This document shows positions 8,673 to 17,881 of a stretch of DNA of 64,000 bases, one piece after another. A program made the translations under genes and the position numbers. Source of the stretch: Collinsella aerofaciens (GTDB lineage Bacteria > Actinomycetota > Coriobacteriia > Coriobacteriales > Coriobacteriaceae); contig NAKE01000001.1 of assembly GCA_008680965.1 (NCBI GenBank), positions 930,001 to 994,000 of the forward strand, read 5' to 3'. The notes beneath the pieces were generated by a model. The model made no database searches, was not told the origin of the DNA, and saw only the letters and a list, made by a program, of their open reading frames with translations. Each line of letters starts with the position of its first letter. The first letter of the stretch is position 1.

Positions 8673-9386
8673 ATGGGCAAAAGTGACAATGCGAGCGAGT
8701 TCCTTGATCTCTATAGAAGGCTCGAGGGGTGCATCCGTGAGCATTATGACGTTCCGGAAAAACACGGTCCTGTAGCTTGGCTTGGCAGAAACCCCGGCAG
8801 GGCATTCAAGAACGTTGCCGGGGCTCTCAAATATTGCGCGGAAGTTCGCAACCTGCTCTCGCACCAGGAGAGTGTCGATGGCGATTACGCCGTCGAGCCG
8901 AGCGACTCGATGCTGACACTCCTGCGCAATACGCTTGCGGCGGTCGAGAATCCTCCCAAGGCAATCGACCACGCCGTGTCCATGCAGAATGTGTTTTCGG
9001 CAACTGCGGAGGACTGCGTGAGACCCGTCCTGCGCGAGATGGCGGAAAAATGCTACACCCATGTACCTATCCTGGAGGATGGCATCGTCCGCGGTGTGTT
9101 CAGCGAGAACACGCTGCTCTCCTACCTATACGGTGAAGAGATTGTCTGCATTGACGACGAGACGACATTCTCTTCGCTTGCCGAGCTGCTCCCAGTGGAC
9201 GCTCATGCCTCTGAATCGTTTAGGTTCGTGCCACGTACGATAACACTCGCAGAGGTTGCAGAGATGTTCACGGTGGCGATGCGCCGTGCTGACCGCATTG
9301 GCATGGTATTCATCACGCATAGCGGTAAGCCCAGTGAGAAGGTTCTCGGGATTATCACTGCTTGGGATGTTGCGGCCTATCTGTAG
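8673..9386 (+). CDS. HEPN-like and CBS-domain protein
   Basis: A 237-residue protein; the ATG at 8673 is chosen over one 14 codons upstream because GGGAGG precedes it. Residues about 1-85 look like an all-helical HEPN-type domain ending in EVRNLLSHQ, which carries the R-x4-H pattern of HEPN ribonucleases. Residues about 100-237 form a CBS pair (CVRPVLREMAEKCYTHVPIL, VRGVFSENTLLSYL, then TLAEVAEMF and VLGIITAWDVAAYL). CBS pairs bind adenine nucleotides, so a nucleotide-gated RNase or regulator is conceivable. The CBS assignment is fairly sure; the HEPN one is by motif only. Confidence 0.75.
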   Translation: MGKSDNASEFLDLYRRLEGCIREHYDVPEKHGPVAWLGRNPGRAFKNVAGALKYCAEVRNLLSHQESVDGDYAVEPSDSMLTLLRNTLAAVENPPKAIDHAVSMQNVFSATAEDCVRPVLREMAEKCYTHVPILEDGIVRGVFSENTLLSYLYGEEIVCIDDETTFSSLAELLPVDAHASESFRFVPRTITLAEVAEMFTVAMRRADRIGMVFITHSGKPSEKVLGIITAWDVAAYL

Positions 9387-9695
9387 CGGTCGCAGCAAGC
9401 CTGGAAGTTCTTACTGTCGTTGACGAGCCCGTTGGCTGGCAATTCAATTGTCGTTTTGACAGCGTTGGCGGACGATGAAATATCGTCGACAGTTGCGGCG
9501 GCAGCGTACATTCGACGTTGTGCGCAGGCTCCAACTGCGTGGCGCATGGCATAGGGAAACCTATCAGGGTTAGCCTCCACCCAGCTACGCTCAAAATGAC
9601 ATCTTTGATAAAATGCATGCAATCTAGATGTTAATCCTCTTTTTAATGAGGGGTATGCCGGTGAAGGGCCTGCCCAGAAAAGGACGTGTCACGAC
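9387..9695. other. Intergenic region before the defence operon
   Basis: Should contain the promoter of the methylase operon. Leftward reading frames across 9377-9622 have no credible ribosome site and no recognisable product. A small stem (CCTC/GAGG with T-rich loop) lies near 9638-9653. Confidence 0.4.
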
Positions 9696-11180
9696 ATGAC
9701 GGAAGCCGATTCGGAAACCGTAACCGCTGAGGGGTCCACATGCGCTGCGGTCAGTTTCCCGGGCTCGGGTTTCATGGAAGCTTTCGCCCATCGTTACTCG
9801 CTATCTATCCTTGAGACATTGCTATGCGACCGCACGACAGGGCGTAATATCATCTGGGCCGACAACGAGTACGAAGCTCTGGGTGACGGCTATATGGGCG
9901 ACGACGAGATAACCATCGAGAAAATCACGGGCCCAAACGTTAATGTCATCAGGCCGCGCATTGCGAAGGCCGTTGAGCAGCAGTCGCTGCGCACCAAGAG
10001 CCGTGCCGAGGTTTTCTCGCCGGCATGGCTGTGCAATCAGATGAATAATGACCTGGACGAGGTCTGGTTCGGCCGACGTGACGTCTTCAACACCGAGACA
10101 GTTGCGGAAGATGGCGCCAATACATGGGTATCCACTAACGAGCCGATCGCGTTTCCCAAGTCGAAGGGGCACGGTTGGCATGCCTATGTTGAGGCACCAC
10201 GGCTCGAAATCACGTGCGGCGAGGCGCCTTTCGTGTGCTCTCGCTACGATGCTGTTACAGGAGGCGAGCTGCCTGTTTCCGAGCGCGTAGGCTTCCTCGA
10301 TCGCAAACTGCGCGTGGTGACCGAGAAGACCAAAACTCGCAAGGAATGGGTGCGCCGAGCCCTCGATGCGCTGCGTGCGTCGTATGGCTTTGAGTATCAG
10401 GGCGACAATCTCCTCATTGCGCGTATTAACGTGCTCGAGACGTTTGCCGAGCATCTCCGCGACCGATGGGGATCGGATATCGAGCAAGATGAGCTTGAGC
10501 AGGCGGCCTGGATCGTATCCTGGAACTTCTGGCAAATGAACGGCTTTACCGACGCTGTGCCCACTAACAAGATGGATGTGGATGTGGTTTCGACTTTCGG
10601 AACGGTTGAGGAGACAGAGCCGGCGCAGCCGTCCTTGTTCGATGGTGCGTTTCTCGGTGAAACCAAAGATGAGGAGCCGAAGGAAACGGTCCCCCTGTGC
10701 GTGATATACGACTGGCAGGACGGCGAACCCTTTGAGTTCGCCGTATTGAAAGGCAAGGCAACAACTATGGAAAAGAAGTTCTTCGCGGTAATCGGTAACC
10801 CGCCCTACCAGGAGACGGTTGAAGGAACGAGCGATAAGCCGATATACAACTATTTCATGGACGAGGCCTACAAGGTTTCCGAGCGAACCGAGCTTATTAC
10901 ACCGGCGCGCTTTCTCTTTAATGCAGGGAAGACCCCAAAGGACTGGAATCGCAAAATGCTTGATGATCCGCACCTGAAAGTCGCTGATTATCAGCAGAAG
11001 AGCGACGCGGTTTTCCCAAACACTGACATTAAGGGCGGAGTTGCAGTTACCTATCGAGACTTTTCTGCAGAATTTGGTCCAATTGGCGTTTTTTCAGCCT
11101 TTTCCGAATTGCGCAGTTTACAAAAGAAAATTAGTCCCCATTTGTTAGGCGGCTGTCTAACGGACATCATTTATTTGTAA
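9696..11180 (+). pseudogene. Eco57I-type N6-adenine DNA methylase, 5' part up to a nonsense codon
   Basis: 494 codons from the ATG at 9696 (AAAAGGAC upstream) to a TAA at 11178-11180. The protein belongs to the Eco57I-type methylases of restriction-modification systems: a motif I-like block LEITCGEAPFVCSRYD, then GFLDRKLRVVTEKTKT, WIVSWNFWQMNGF, and the catalytic motif IV NPPYQETVEG near residues 368-377, followed by TPARFLFNAGKTPKDWNRKM. The reading frame continues directly after the TAA into the matching C-terminal part (11181-11807), so this is a truncation by point mutation (the codon would be CAA, Gln, by analogy with relatives). It is the first gene of a five-gene operon. Confidence 0.85.
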
Positions 11181-11807
11181 AATCGGTTTGATCTTCAAGC
11201 CTTGTATGCAGATTTCCCTGAAGCTCGTGAACAGATCAGCAGTGGTGGGCGCGAGCGAAGGATTGTGACAAGCTCATTTAACAAACTTCCGGTATTTACG
11301 GAATGTCAGGCGGGCAGCGATTCAATCAAGATTCTCGGCTTGGCGGGAACGAACCAGAGGGTTTATAAGTGGATCAAGGCGTCTTATGTTGAAGACAACG
11401 GGAATTTAGAGGCTTGGAAAGTTGTTTTACCAAAGGCAAATGGCTCCGGAGCGATAGGTGAAGTGCTGTCGACACCCCTAATCGGGGAACCCCTAATCGG
11501 GGAACCCCTAATCGGGTACACGCAATCATTCCTTGGAATAGGAAGCTTTAGTACTGAGGATGAGGCGCGGGACTGCATGAAATATGTCAAGTCGAAATTT
11601 GTTCGAGCTCTCCTTGGAATTCTGAAGATTACTCAAGATAATCCTCCCGAGAAATGGAAATTTGTCCCTCTTCAGGACTTTACTCCTGCTTCCGACATCG
11701 ACTGGTCGCAACCCGTTGCCGACATCGACCGCCAGCTCTATGCAAAGTACGGCCTCGACGACGAGGAGATTCAGTTCATCGAATCCCATGTGAAGGAGAT
11801 GAACTAG
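11181..11807 (+). pseudogene. Eco57I-type methylase, 3' part after the nonsense codon
   Basis: Same frame as 9696-11180. It resumes NRFDLQALYADFPEAR right after the TAA and ends with a normal stop 2 bases before the next gene. Content fits the C-terminal target-recognition part of the methylase (IVTSSFNKLPVF, SFLGIGSFSTEDEARDCMKY, KWKFVPLQDFTPASDIDWSQ, DRQLYAKYGLDDEEIQFI). It contains three PLIGE-type tandem repeats. Possible internal starts (TTG 11202, ATG 11208 out of frame) have no good ribosome site, so separate translation is unlikely unless the stop is read through. Confidence 0.8.
11475..11516 (+). repeat. In-frame 15-bp tandem repeat in the methylase gene
   Basis: CCCCTAATCGGGGAA occurs twice in full (11475-11489, 11490-11504) and once for 12 bases (11505-11516), coding PLIGE-PLIGE-PLIGY. 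Being a multiple of three, copy-number change by slippage would lengthen or shorten the protein by five residues without a frameshift. Confidence 0.9.
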
Positions 11808-11809
11808 CC

Positions 11810-11969
11810 ATGGCGAGCATCGACATCTCCCAGATCATCGAGACCACCGCTCCCGCGGTGCCGCAGATCTACGCCTACACTACGCCCGAGATCGCCCGCC
11901 ATAACGGTTGGACCAAAATCGGCTACACCGAGCAGGACGTGCGCGAGCGCATCAAGCAGCAGACGCACA
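11810..11969 (+). pseudogene. GIY-YIG/DEAH helicase gene, 5' fragment before the IS
   Basis: Starts at an ATG behind AAGGAG, 2 bases after the methylase stop. The 53 codons before the insertion encode IYAYTTPEIARHNGWTKIGY and DVRERIKQQTH, the first half of a T5orf172-like GIY-YIG nuclease domain. The frame then enters the insertion sequence and stops at 11997-11999. Removing the IS and one copy of the 8-bp duplication joins it in frame to TADVQWHLEWSG at 13340 onward. Confidence 0.85.
11962..11969. repeat. Target-site duplication, left copy (GACGCACA)
   Basis: The same 8 bases flank the insertion on the right at 13332-13339. Eight bp is usual for IS256-family elements. Confidence 0.9.
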
Positions 11970-13331
11970 GGTACCGTCAAGATTCTTTCGCAAATTGATT
12001 TAGCCGTCCTCGGCCCCGTCCTGTTCTAGCCCTCCGCCTTTCCCCTCAGCTCGTCCATCTCCTCCAGCTTCGACATATCCAAGTACCTCCTCTTGCCCCA
12101 CTCGTGCTCTACTATGTACTTCAGCCTCGCCGTCACCAGCATGAGGGCCGAGTTGCCGTCCGGGAAGGTCCCGACGACCCTCGTCCTCCTCCTGATCTCG
12201 CGGTTGATGCGCTCGATCCCGTTGTTCGTCCTGATCCGGCGCCAGTGCTCCGGCGGGAATTCCGTGTAGGCAAGCGTCTCGGCGAACCCGTCGCGCACCG
12301 TCCTCGCGGCCGCCCCGAGCCGCATCGACTCCAACTCGTCCGCCACCTCCCCGGCCTTCCTGCCGCATGCCTCGCGCGATTCCTGCGCGTGGATCGCCTT
12401 CAGCATGCGCGCCACGGCCTTCCGCCTGGTCACGGGAACCTTTCCCAGCACGTTGCGGTAGAAATGCACCGTGCAGCGCTGGTAGCGGGCCCCGGGGAAC
12501 ACCTCCTCGAGCGCACCGAGCATCCCCGCGCACTTGTCGCCGGTGACGAGCCGCACGCCGGAGAGCCCGCGCGCCTTGAGCCAGGAGAAAAACTCGCGCC
12601 AGGACTCAGCGGACTCGGTGTACCCCTCGGAGCAGCCAATGACCTCCCGGTCGCCGGCGGAGTTGACGCCGATGGCGACCAGCACGGCCACGTTCTCGTA
12701 GGACCCTCCCCAGCTGCGCTTGAGATAGATGCCGTCGACGAAGACGTAGGGGTAGCCGCCGTCGAGAGGCCTCTGCCGCCAGGCCTCGATGGACGCGAAG
12801 GCCCTCTCGTTGAGGTTGGAGACGGTGCCGGAGGACACCGGCGCTCCCCACAGGAGCTCGGAGACGTCCTCGATCCTCCTGGTGGAGACGCCCGCCAGGT
12901 ACATCTCGACGATGGCCTCCTCGACCGAGGTCTCCCGCCTGCGGTAGCGCTCGATGACGGCCGTCTGGAAGGTCGCCCCACGGAGTTTCGGCACGCTGAG
13001 CTCGACCTCGCCGGCGCCTGTGACGAGCCTCCTCGTGTAGTGGCCACTGCGGTAGGCCTCCCGGCCCGCCGTCCTCTCGTAGCGCTCGGCCCCGACGAGC
13101 TCGGACGCCTCCTCGTCGAGCAGAGCGTTGAGCGTCTCTTCGACGGTCCTCCTCACCAGATTCTTTATGTCGTTGCGCAGCGACTCCTCGTCGACTGATA
13201 CGATGTTCGCAGACACGGCCCGTGCCCCCTTCGTCGGTGATTTGTTGTTTAGTCGCTAGAAATCATATGACGGGGCGCGGGCCGTGTTCCGCTATGCGGT
13301 TGTCAATTTGCGAAAGAAATTATGCGTCACC
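11970..13331. mobile_element. IS256-family insertion sequence, complete
   Basis: A 1362-bp element bounded by imperfect terminal inverted repeats of about 29 bp. Both ends begin GGT and share the inner block TTCTTTCGCAAATTGA (left 11984-11999, right on the minus strand). It carries one transposase gene and is flanked by 8-bp direct repeats GACGCACA. It sits within the GIY-YIG part of the helicase gene. Intact ends, intact transposase and exact duplication point to a recent insertion. Confidence 0.93.
12026..13216 (-). CDS. IS256-family (Mutator-type) transposase
   Basis: A full-length 396-residue DDE transposase. The catalytic acidic residues are seen in YVFVDGIYLKRS (first D), RLVTGDKCAGM (second D) and NNGIERINREIRRRTRV (E), with the family block RYQRCTVHFYRN between the second D and the E. 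The N-terminal part (RYERTAGREAYRSGHYTRR) is the DNA-binding region. It is transcribed opposite to the interrupted helicase and appears intact and probably active. Confidence 0.93.
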   Translation of the reverse strand: MSANIVSVDEESLRNDIKNLVRRTVEETLNALLDEEASELVGAERYERTAGREAYRSGHYTRRLVTGAGEVELSVPKLRGATFQTAVIERYRRRETSVEEAIVEMYLAGVSTRRIEDVSELLWGAPVSSGTVSNLNERAFASIEAWRQRPLDGGYPYVFVDGIYLKRSWGGSYENVAVLVAIGVNSAGDREVIGCSEGYTESAESWREFFSWLKARGLSGVRLVTGDKCAGMLGALEEVFPGARYQRCTVHFYRNVLGKVPVTRRKAVARMLKAIHAQESREACGRKAGEVADELESMRLGAAARTVRDGFAETLAYTEFPPEHWRRIRTNNGIERINREIRRRTRVVGTFPDGNSALMLVTARLKYIVEHEWGKRRYLDMSKLEEMDELRGKAEG

Positions 13332-13339
13332 GACGCACA
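13332..13339. repeat. Target-site duplication, right copy (GACGCACA)
   Basis: Exact match to 11962-11969 at the other side of the IS256-family element. Confidence 0.9.
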
Positions 13340-16300
13340 CCGCCGATGTTCAGTGGCATCTGGAGTGGAGCGGCAACGCCACGTGGGAGCACCGCGCGGG
13401 CACCTTCCGCGACACCGACTTCCATGCCTATTTGGAAAAGCAGGGCATCGAGCGCGAGCCCAAAAAGGAATGGTTCAAGATCAGTGGCGATGAGTCACAC
13501 CAGCAGTTCTACCGTTTCCGCGACACCGATGGCGTGCTGGACACACCCGGGGCGGCATCCTATACCCTGCGCGCCGAGCAAGAGCATGCTGTTGAACAAA
13601 CGGGCGCCTATGCTCGTGCCCATTGGGGCGAGGATGGTGCGCGCGGTGGCGAGTTCCTGTGGAACGCCAAGCCGCGCTTCGGCAAGACGCTCACCGCGTA
13701 CGACCTCTGCCGCAGCATCGGCGCGCAGAAGGTGCTCATCGTCACCAACCGCCCCGCCATCGCCAATTCCTGGTACGACGACTACGTAAAGTTCGTGGGC
13801 ATTGAGGGCGGTTACCGCTTCATCAGCGGCGTGGACGCCCTGGCTGGCAAGCCCTACTGCCTCAGCCGCGAGGAGTACCTGCGCGCCATCCGCAACGACC
13901 CGGAAGGCCCCAAGGGGTTCATCGAGTTCGTGAGCCTTCAGGACCTCAAGGGCTCCATCCGCTTCGGCGGCGTATACCAGAAGCTCGACGAGGTGGCCGA
14001 CCTCACCTGGGACGTGCTCATCATCGACGAGGCACACGAGGGCGTGGACACCTTCAAGACCGACGTGGCGTTCGACCACATCAAGCGCCGCTTCACGCTG
14101 CACCTCTCCGGCACGCCTTTCAAGGCCATCGCCAACGAGAAGTTCGCCGACGACGCAATCTACAACTGGACATACGCTGACGAGCAGCAGGCCAAGCGCG
14201 ACTGGCCGGCCGACTCCGAGCAGCCGAACCCCTATGCCAACCTCCCCAAGCTCAACCTGCTCACTTACCAGATGAGCGACATCGTCGAGCGGGAGGCCCG
14301 CGGCGGCATGGAGATCGACGGCGAGCAGACCGAGTTCGCCTTCGACCTCAACGAGTTCTTCTCGACCAAGCAGAACGGCGGCTTCGTGCATGACGCCGAC
14401 GTGGACAAGTTCCTCGACGCGCTCACCACGCAGGAGAAGTTCCCGTTCTCGACACCCGGGCTGCGCGACGAGCTGCGCCATACGTTCTGGATGCTCAACC
14501 GCGTCGACTCCGCCCGCGCCCTCGCCAAGAAACTGCAGGCGCACCCCGTCTTCAAGGATTACGAGGTGGTACTCGCTGCTGGCGACGGCAAGATCGACGC
14601 CGACGACGAGAACGAGAAGTCGCTCGACAAGGTGCGCCGCGCGATCAAGGACCACGACAGGACCATCACCCTTTCGGTCGGCCAGCTCACCACGGGCGTG
14701 ACCGTGCCGGAGTGGACCGCCGTGCTCATGCTCTCGAACATGGCGAGCCCCGCACTGTACATGCAGGCGGCCTTCCGCAGCCAGAACCCGTGCCTGTTCG
14801 ACCTGGGCGGCGGCAACTACGCGCGCAAGGAGAACGCCTACGTCTTCGACTTCGACCCGGCGCGCACACTCACCATCTTCGAGCAGTTCGCCAACGACCT
14901 GTACGGCGAGACCGCGCGCGGCGGCGGCGACGTGGAGACGCGCGAGCGCCATATCCGCCAGCTGCTGAACTTCTTCCCCGTCTATGGCGAGGACGATGAG
15001 GGGCAGATGGTCGAGCTCGACGCCGAACAGGTGCTCAGCGTGCCGAGACGCATCCATGCCCGCGAGGTGGTCAAGCGCGGCTTCATGAGCAACTTCCTGT
15101 TCCAGAACATCGCGAGCGTCTTCCGCGCGCCAGCTGAGGTCGTGGAGATCATCCAGCGCTTCGATCCCTACGAGCAGGGCAAGGCGCAGAACGCCGAGAA
15201 GAACAAGGTCGAGATCGACGAGGGCACGGCCGACGAGCTCTCCATCAACGACGAGGGCGATGTGGAGATTCCCGACGAGCAGGTCGTAGGCAAGGCAGCG
15301 GACATCTTTGGGCCGAAGGTCTACGGCGATGTCGTCGTTGAGTTCTCGGGCCAGGTCGAAGATATCGCGAAGGCGCACGCAGCCGATGACGACGACAGGG
15401 CGATGCTCGAGAACCTCAAGGAGGCCTTCAAACAGAGCGTGACCGCGCCGCTGGTTCAGGCCGCCAAGGAGAGCTATGGCAGCGAGCTTAAACCGCGCCA
15501 GCAACAGCAGATCGAGCGCAAGGTCCAGGCAGACGCCGACATCCAGCTCAACCGTCAGGTCGGCGACTACCAGATTCAGGCGCGCCGCATCGAGCAGTCG
15601 CGCAAGGACGAGCTCAAGGCGGCGACAAGCGAGACCGAGCGCGCCGAGGTGAACCAACGGCATGACGAGCAGAAGGCCGAGGCGTTCCAGGCGCTCACCC
15701 AGAAGCTCGAGGACTCCCGCGAGGAGCTCGTGCAGAGCGCCGGTGAGACCGTGGTGCGCGAGGTGGAGACAACGAAGAAGGAGGAAGAGAAGCAGGGCAT
15801 CGAGGACAAGGTGCGTGCCCACTTGCGCGGCTTCTCACGTACCATCCCGTCGTTCCTCATGGCATACGGTGAGGAGGGCACGACGCTCGCGAACTTCGAC
15901 ACGGTGATCCCCGCCGACGTCTTCCAGGACGTCACGAGCATCACCGTTGATGAGTTCCGCTTTTTGCGCGACGGCGGCGACTACACCGATGGCGAGACCG
16001 GCGAGGTAAAGCGCTTCGTCGGGCACCTTTTCGACGAGGTCGTGTTCAACGACTCCGTGAGCGAGTTCATCAAGCTGCGCGAGCGCCTGGCCAACTACTT
16101 CGACGAGTCCCAGACGGAGGACATCTTCGACTACGTGCCGCCCCAGAAGACCAACCAGATCTTCACGCCGCGCAACGTCGTGGTTCAGATGGTGGACCTC
16201 TTCGAGAAGGAGAACCCGGGCTGCTTCGACGACCCGAGCCACACCTTCGCCGACCTGTACATGAAGTCGGGCCTCTACATCACCGAGATCATCAAGCGCC

Positions 16301-16563
16301 TGTACCGAAGCGAGGGCATGAAGGCTACCTTCCCGGATGACCGCGAGCGTTTGGACCATATCCTGGAGCACCAGGTGTTCGGCATCGCGCCCACCAAGAT
16401 CATCTACGAGATCGCCACGCACTTCATCCTGGGCTTCCACGACGAGGTGGGCCAGGGATGCGACTCGAACTTCGAGCTCGCGGATTCTGCACAGCTTGCC
16501 AAGGAGGGCACGCTGGACGCCTACGTCGAGCGCGTCTTTGGGCCTAAGATGGGCGAGGCATAG
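13340..16563 (+). pseudogene. GIY-YIG/DEAH helicase (restriction subunit), 3' fragment after the IS
   Basis: About 1075 codons continue the interrupted gene. The second half of the nuclease domain ends FHAYLEKQG...KEWFKI. Helicase motif I is AKPRFGKTLTAYD (13666-13704), motif II is LIIDEAHEGVDT (near 14020-14055), and the second RecA lobe has LTTGVTVPEWTAVLMLSNMA. A long coiled coil spans about 15390-15830. The C-terminus (16150-16480) resembles an N6-methylase core: TPRNVVVQMVDLFE, then DLYMKSGLYITEIIKRLY. A GTG at 13222 or ATG at 13267 inside the IS reads in frame into it, so an N-terminally deleted protein could still be made. Confidence 0.85.
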
Positions 16564-16567
16564 GCGC

Positions 16568-17881
16568 GTGGCAGACGTAGTCGACAGCCAACGGGATGGG
16601 CGTGCGGAGGCTGCGCGAGCGGCAGTGAGTGTGGCGCGGCGTGAGGATACCGAACTGTGCGCCCGCCTGGTCTTTCGCGTCTCGCGCAATGAGCTAAGGC
16701 GCGCGGGGATCACCACGCCCGCCGTGCTCTATGACGAGCTGAAGCAAGTCTTTTGGAATGCCGACGAAGGCGTCACTCTGGGGGACCACCTTTCTGTCGG
16801 ATTCGGCGTGGTCGATCGCCGTCGCCAGGTGCGCGCCTTTGCCGAGCGTCATGCGGGCGAACCCAAAAACGTTCTGGCGAAGGCCTACGAGCGCGAATAT
16901 GGCTTTAGCGCCGGTGTCGCCGCGATATGGCTCGACCTGTTCGCCGAGCCTGCGGACGTGAGCGTCTCGGAGTGGCTTGGTGTCAAGTCTATTGAGCGCC
17001 CGACGGACGTGCCGGTCTCTTGCTCGGAGGCGCCTGGGAGGGACAACGTCGAATGCAAGGCGCTCACCCTTGAGGGCTTCCTCGCTCGGGAGCTTGCCAA
17101 CCAGATTTGTGACGCGGGTCTTGTTCGCCGACGTTTTGCTTTCGAGTTTCCCGGCGAGCAGCCCGAGACGCTCGATCGCGGTATCGATGCCGCGGGCTAC
17201 TACGAGGACCACGGCCTGCTCTTCCAAGAAGGGGACGCCCCGAACGGCCACTTCACGCGGCTATTGGCGGCGCATCCGTCCTTTGCGAAAGGCGAAACCG
17301 GGTTTGAGAATGCCGTGTGGCAACATCCTGCCTTCCGTTACGTGCTGCGCCAGGCGCTTTCGGACCATCGCGTGCTTGCCTACGAAGACGACAGCTACAT
17401 TTCGTTCACGCGGCTGCACGACGTGTTGGGCCTGCGTATGGCCGACGTTGAGTCGTATGCGTCCACGGTTTGTATTGATGCGCGCGAGGGAGAGCCCTTC
17501 ACAATAGCGAGCTTGCGTGCGAGCGGCGCGACTGTGCACCCGTTGTACGGGTTGGATATGCCCGATGACTTTTACGAAGGGCTGCTCGACGTGGCCGGGC
17601 TATTTCGGAGCTGCACGCTTGCCGGCATTAAAGTGTTTGTTGTCGGCGGCGAGGGACGCTTCTCTGCCACTGATCTTATTGAGTGGGTTGTTGCACGCCA
17701 TGAGGGAATCGAACGTGACGATTTGCCGCGTCTGCTTGCGAGCGACTTTGGCATAGCCTGTCCGGCGCCGCTCCTGACGACGACCGTTCATAATTCCGAT
17801 GTCTACTACGATGACATTGAAGACGCATACTATTCATCCATGGAAGCATGGAAAAGGGAGGCACGCAATGAGCTTGCTTGA
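16568..17881 (+). CDS. Unknown protein of the defence operon
   Basis: A 437-residue acidic soluble protein. A GTG at 16568, four bases after the helicase stop and behind GGGCGAGG, is the likely start. I recognise no named domain. The C-terminal 60 residues (DDLPRLLASDFGIACPAPLL, then VYYDDIEDAYYSSMEAW) look like a winged-helix unit with the closing tyrosines seen in some helicase-associated HTH domains; a similar helical unit may occur near the N-terminus (SRNELRRAGITTPAVLYDEL). The 14-base overlap with the ParB-like gene implies translational coupling, so it probably works with that protein. Confidence 0.8.
   Translation: MADVVDSQRDGRAEAARAAVSVARREDTELCARLVFRVSRNELRRAGITTPAVLYDELKQVFWNADEGVTLGDHLSVGFGVVDRRRQVRAFAERHAGEPKNVLAKAYEREYGFSAGVAAIWLDLFAEPADVSVSEWLGVKSIERPTDVPVSCSEAPGRDNVECKALTLEGFLARELANQICDAGLVRRRFAFEFPGEQPETLDRGIDAAGYYEDHGLLFQEGDAPNGHFTRLLAAHPSFAKGETGFENAVWQHPAFRYVLRQALSDHRVLAYEDDSYISFTRLHDVLGLRMADVESYASTVCIDAREGEPFTIASLRASGATVHPLYGLDMPDDFYEGLLDVAGLFRSCTLAGIKVFVVGGEGRFSATDLIEWVVARHEGIERDDLPRLLASDFGIACPAPLLTTTVHNSDVYYDDIEDAYYSSMEAWKREARNELA

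Noticed and set aside
9377..9622. Leftward 81-codon gene next to the HEPN-like/CBS gene
   Set aside because: It overlaps the end of that gene, has no close ribosome site and no known similarity.
11161..11210. Frameshift in the methylase gene
   Set aside because: The codons after the TAA (AAT CGG TTT GAT) are in the same frame and continue the protein, so it is a nonsense codon.
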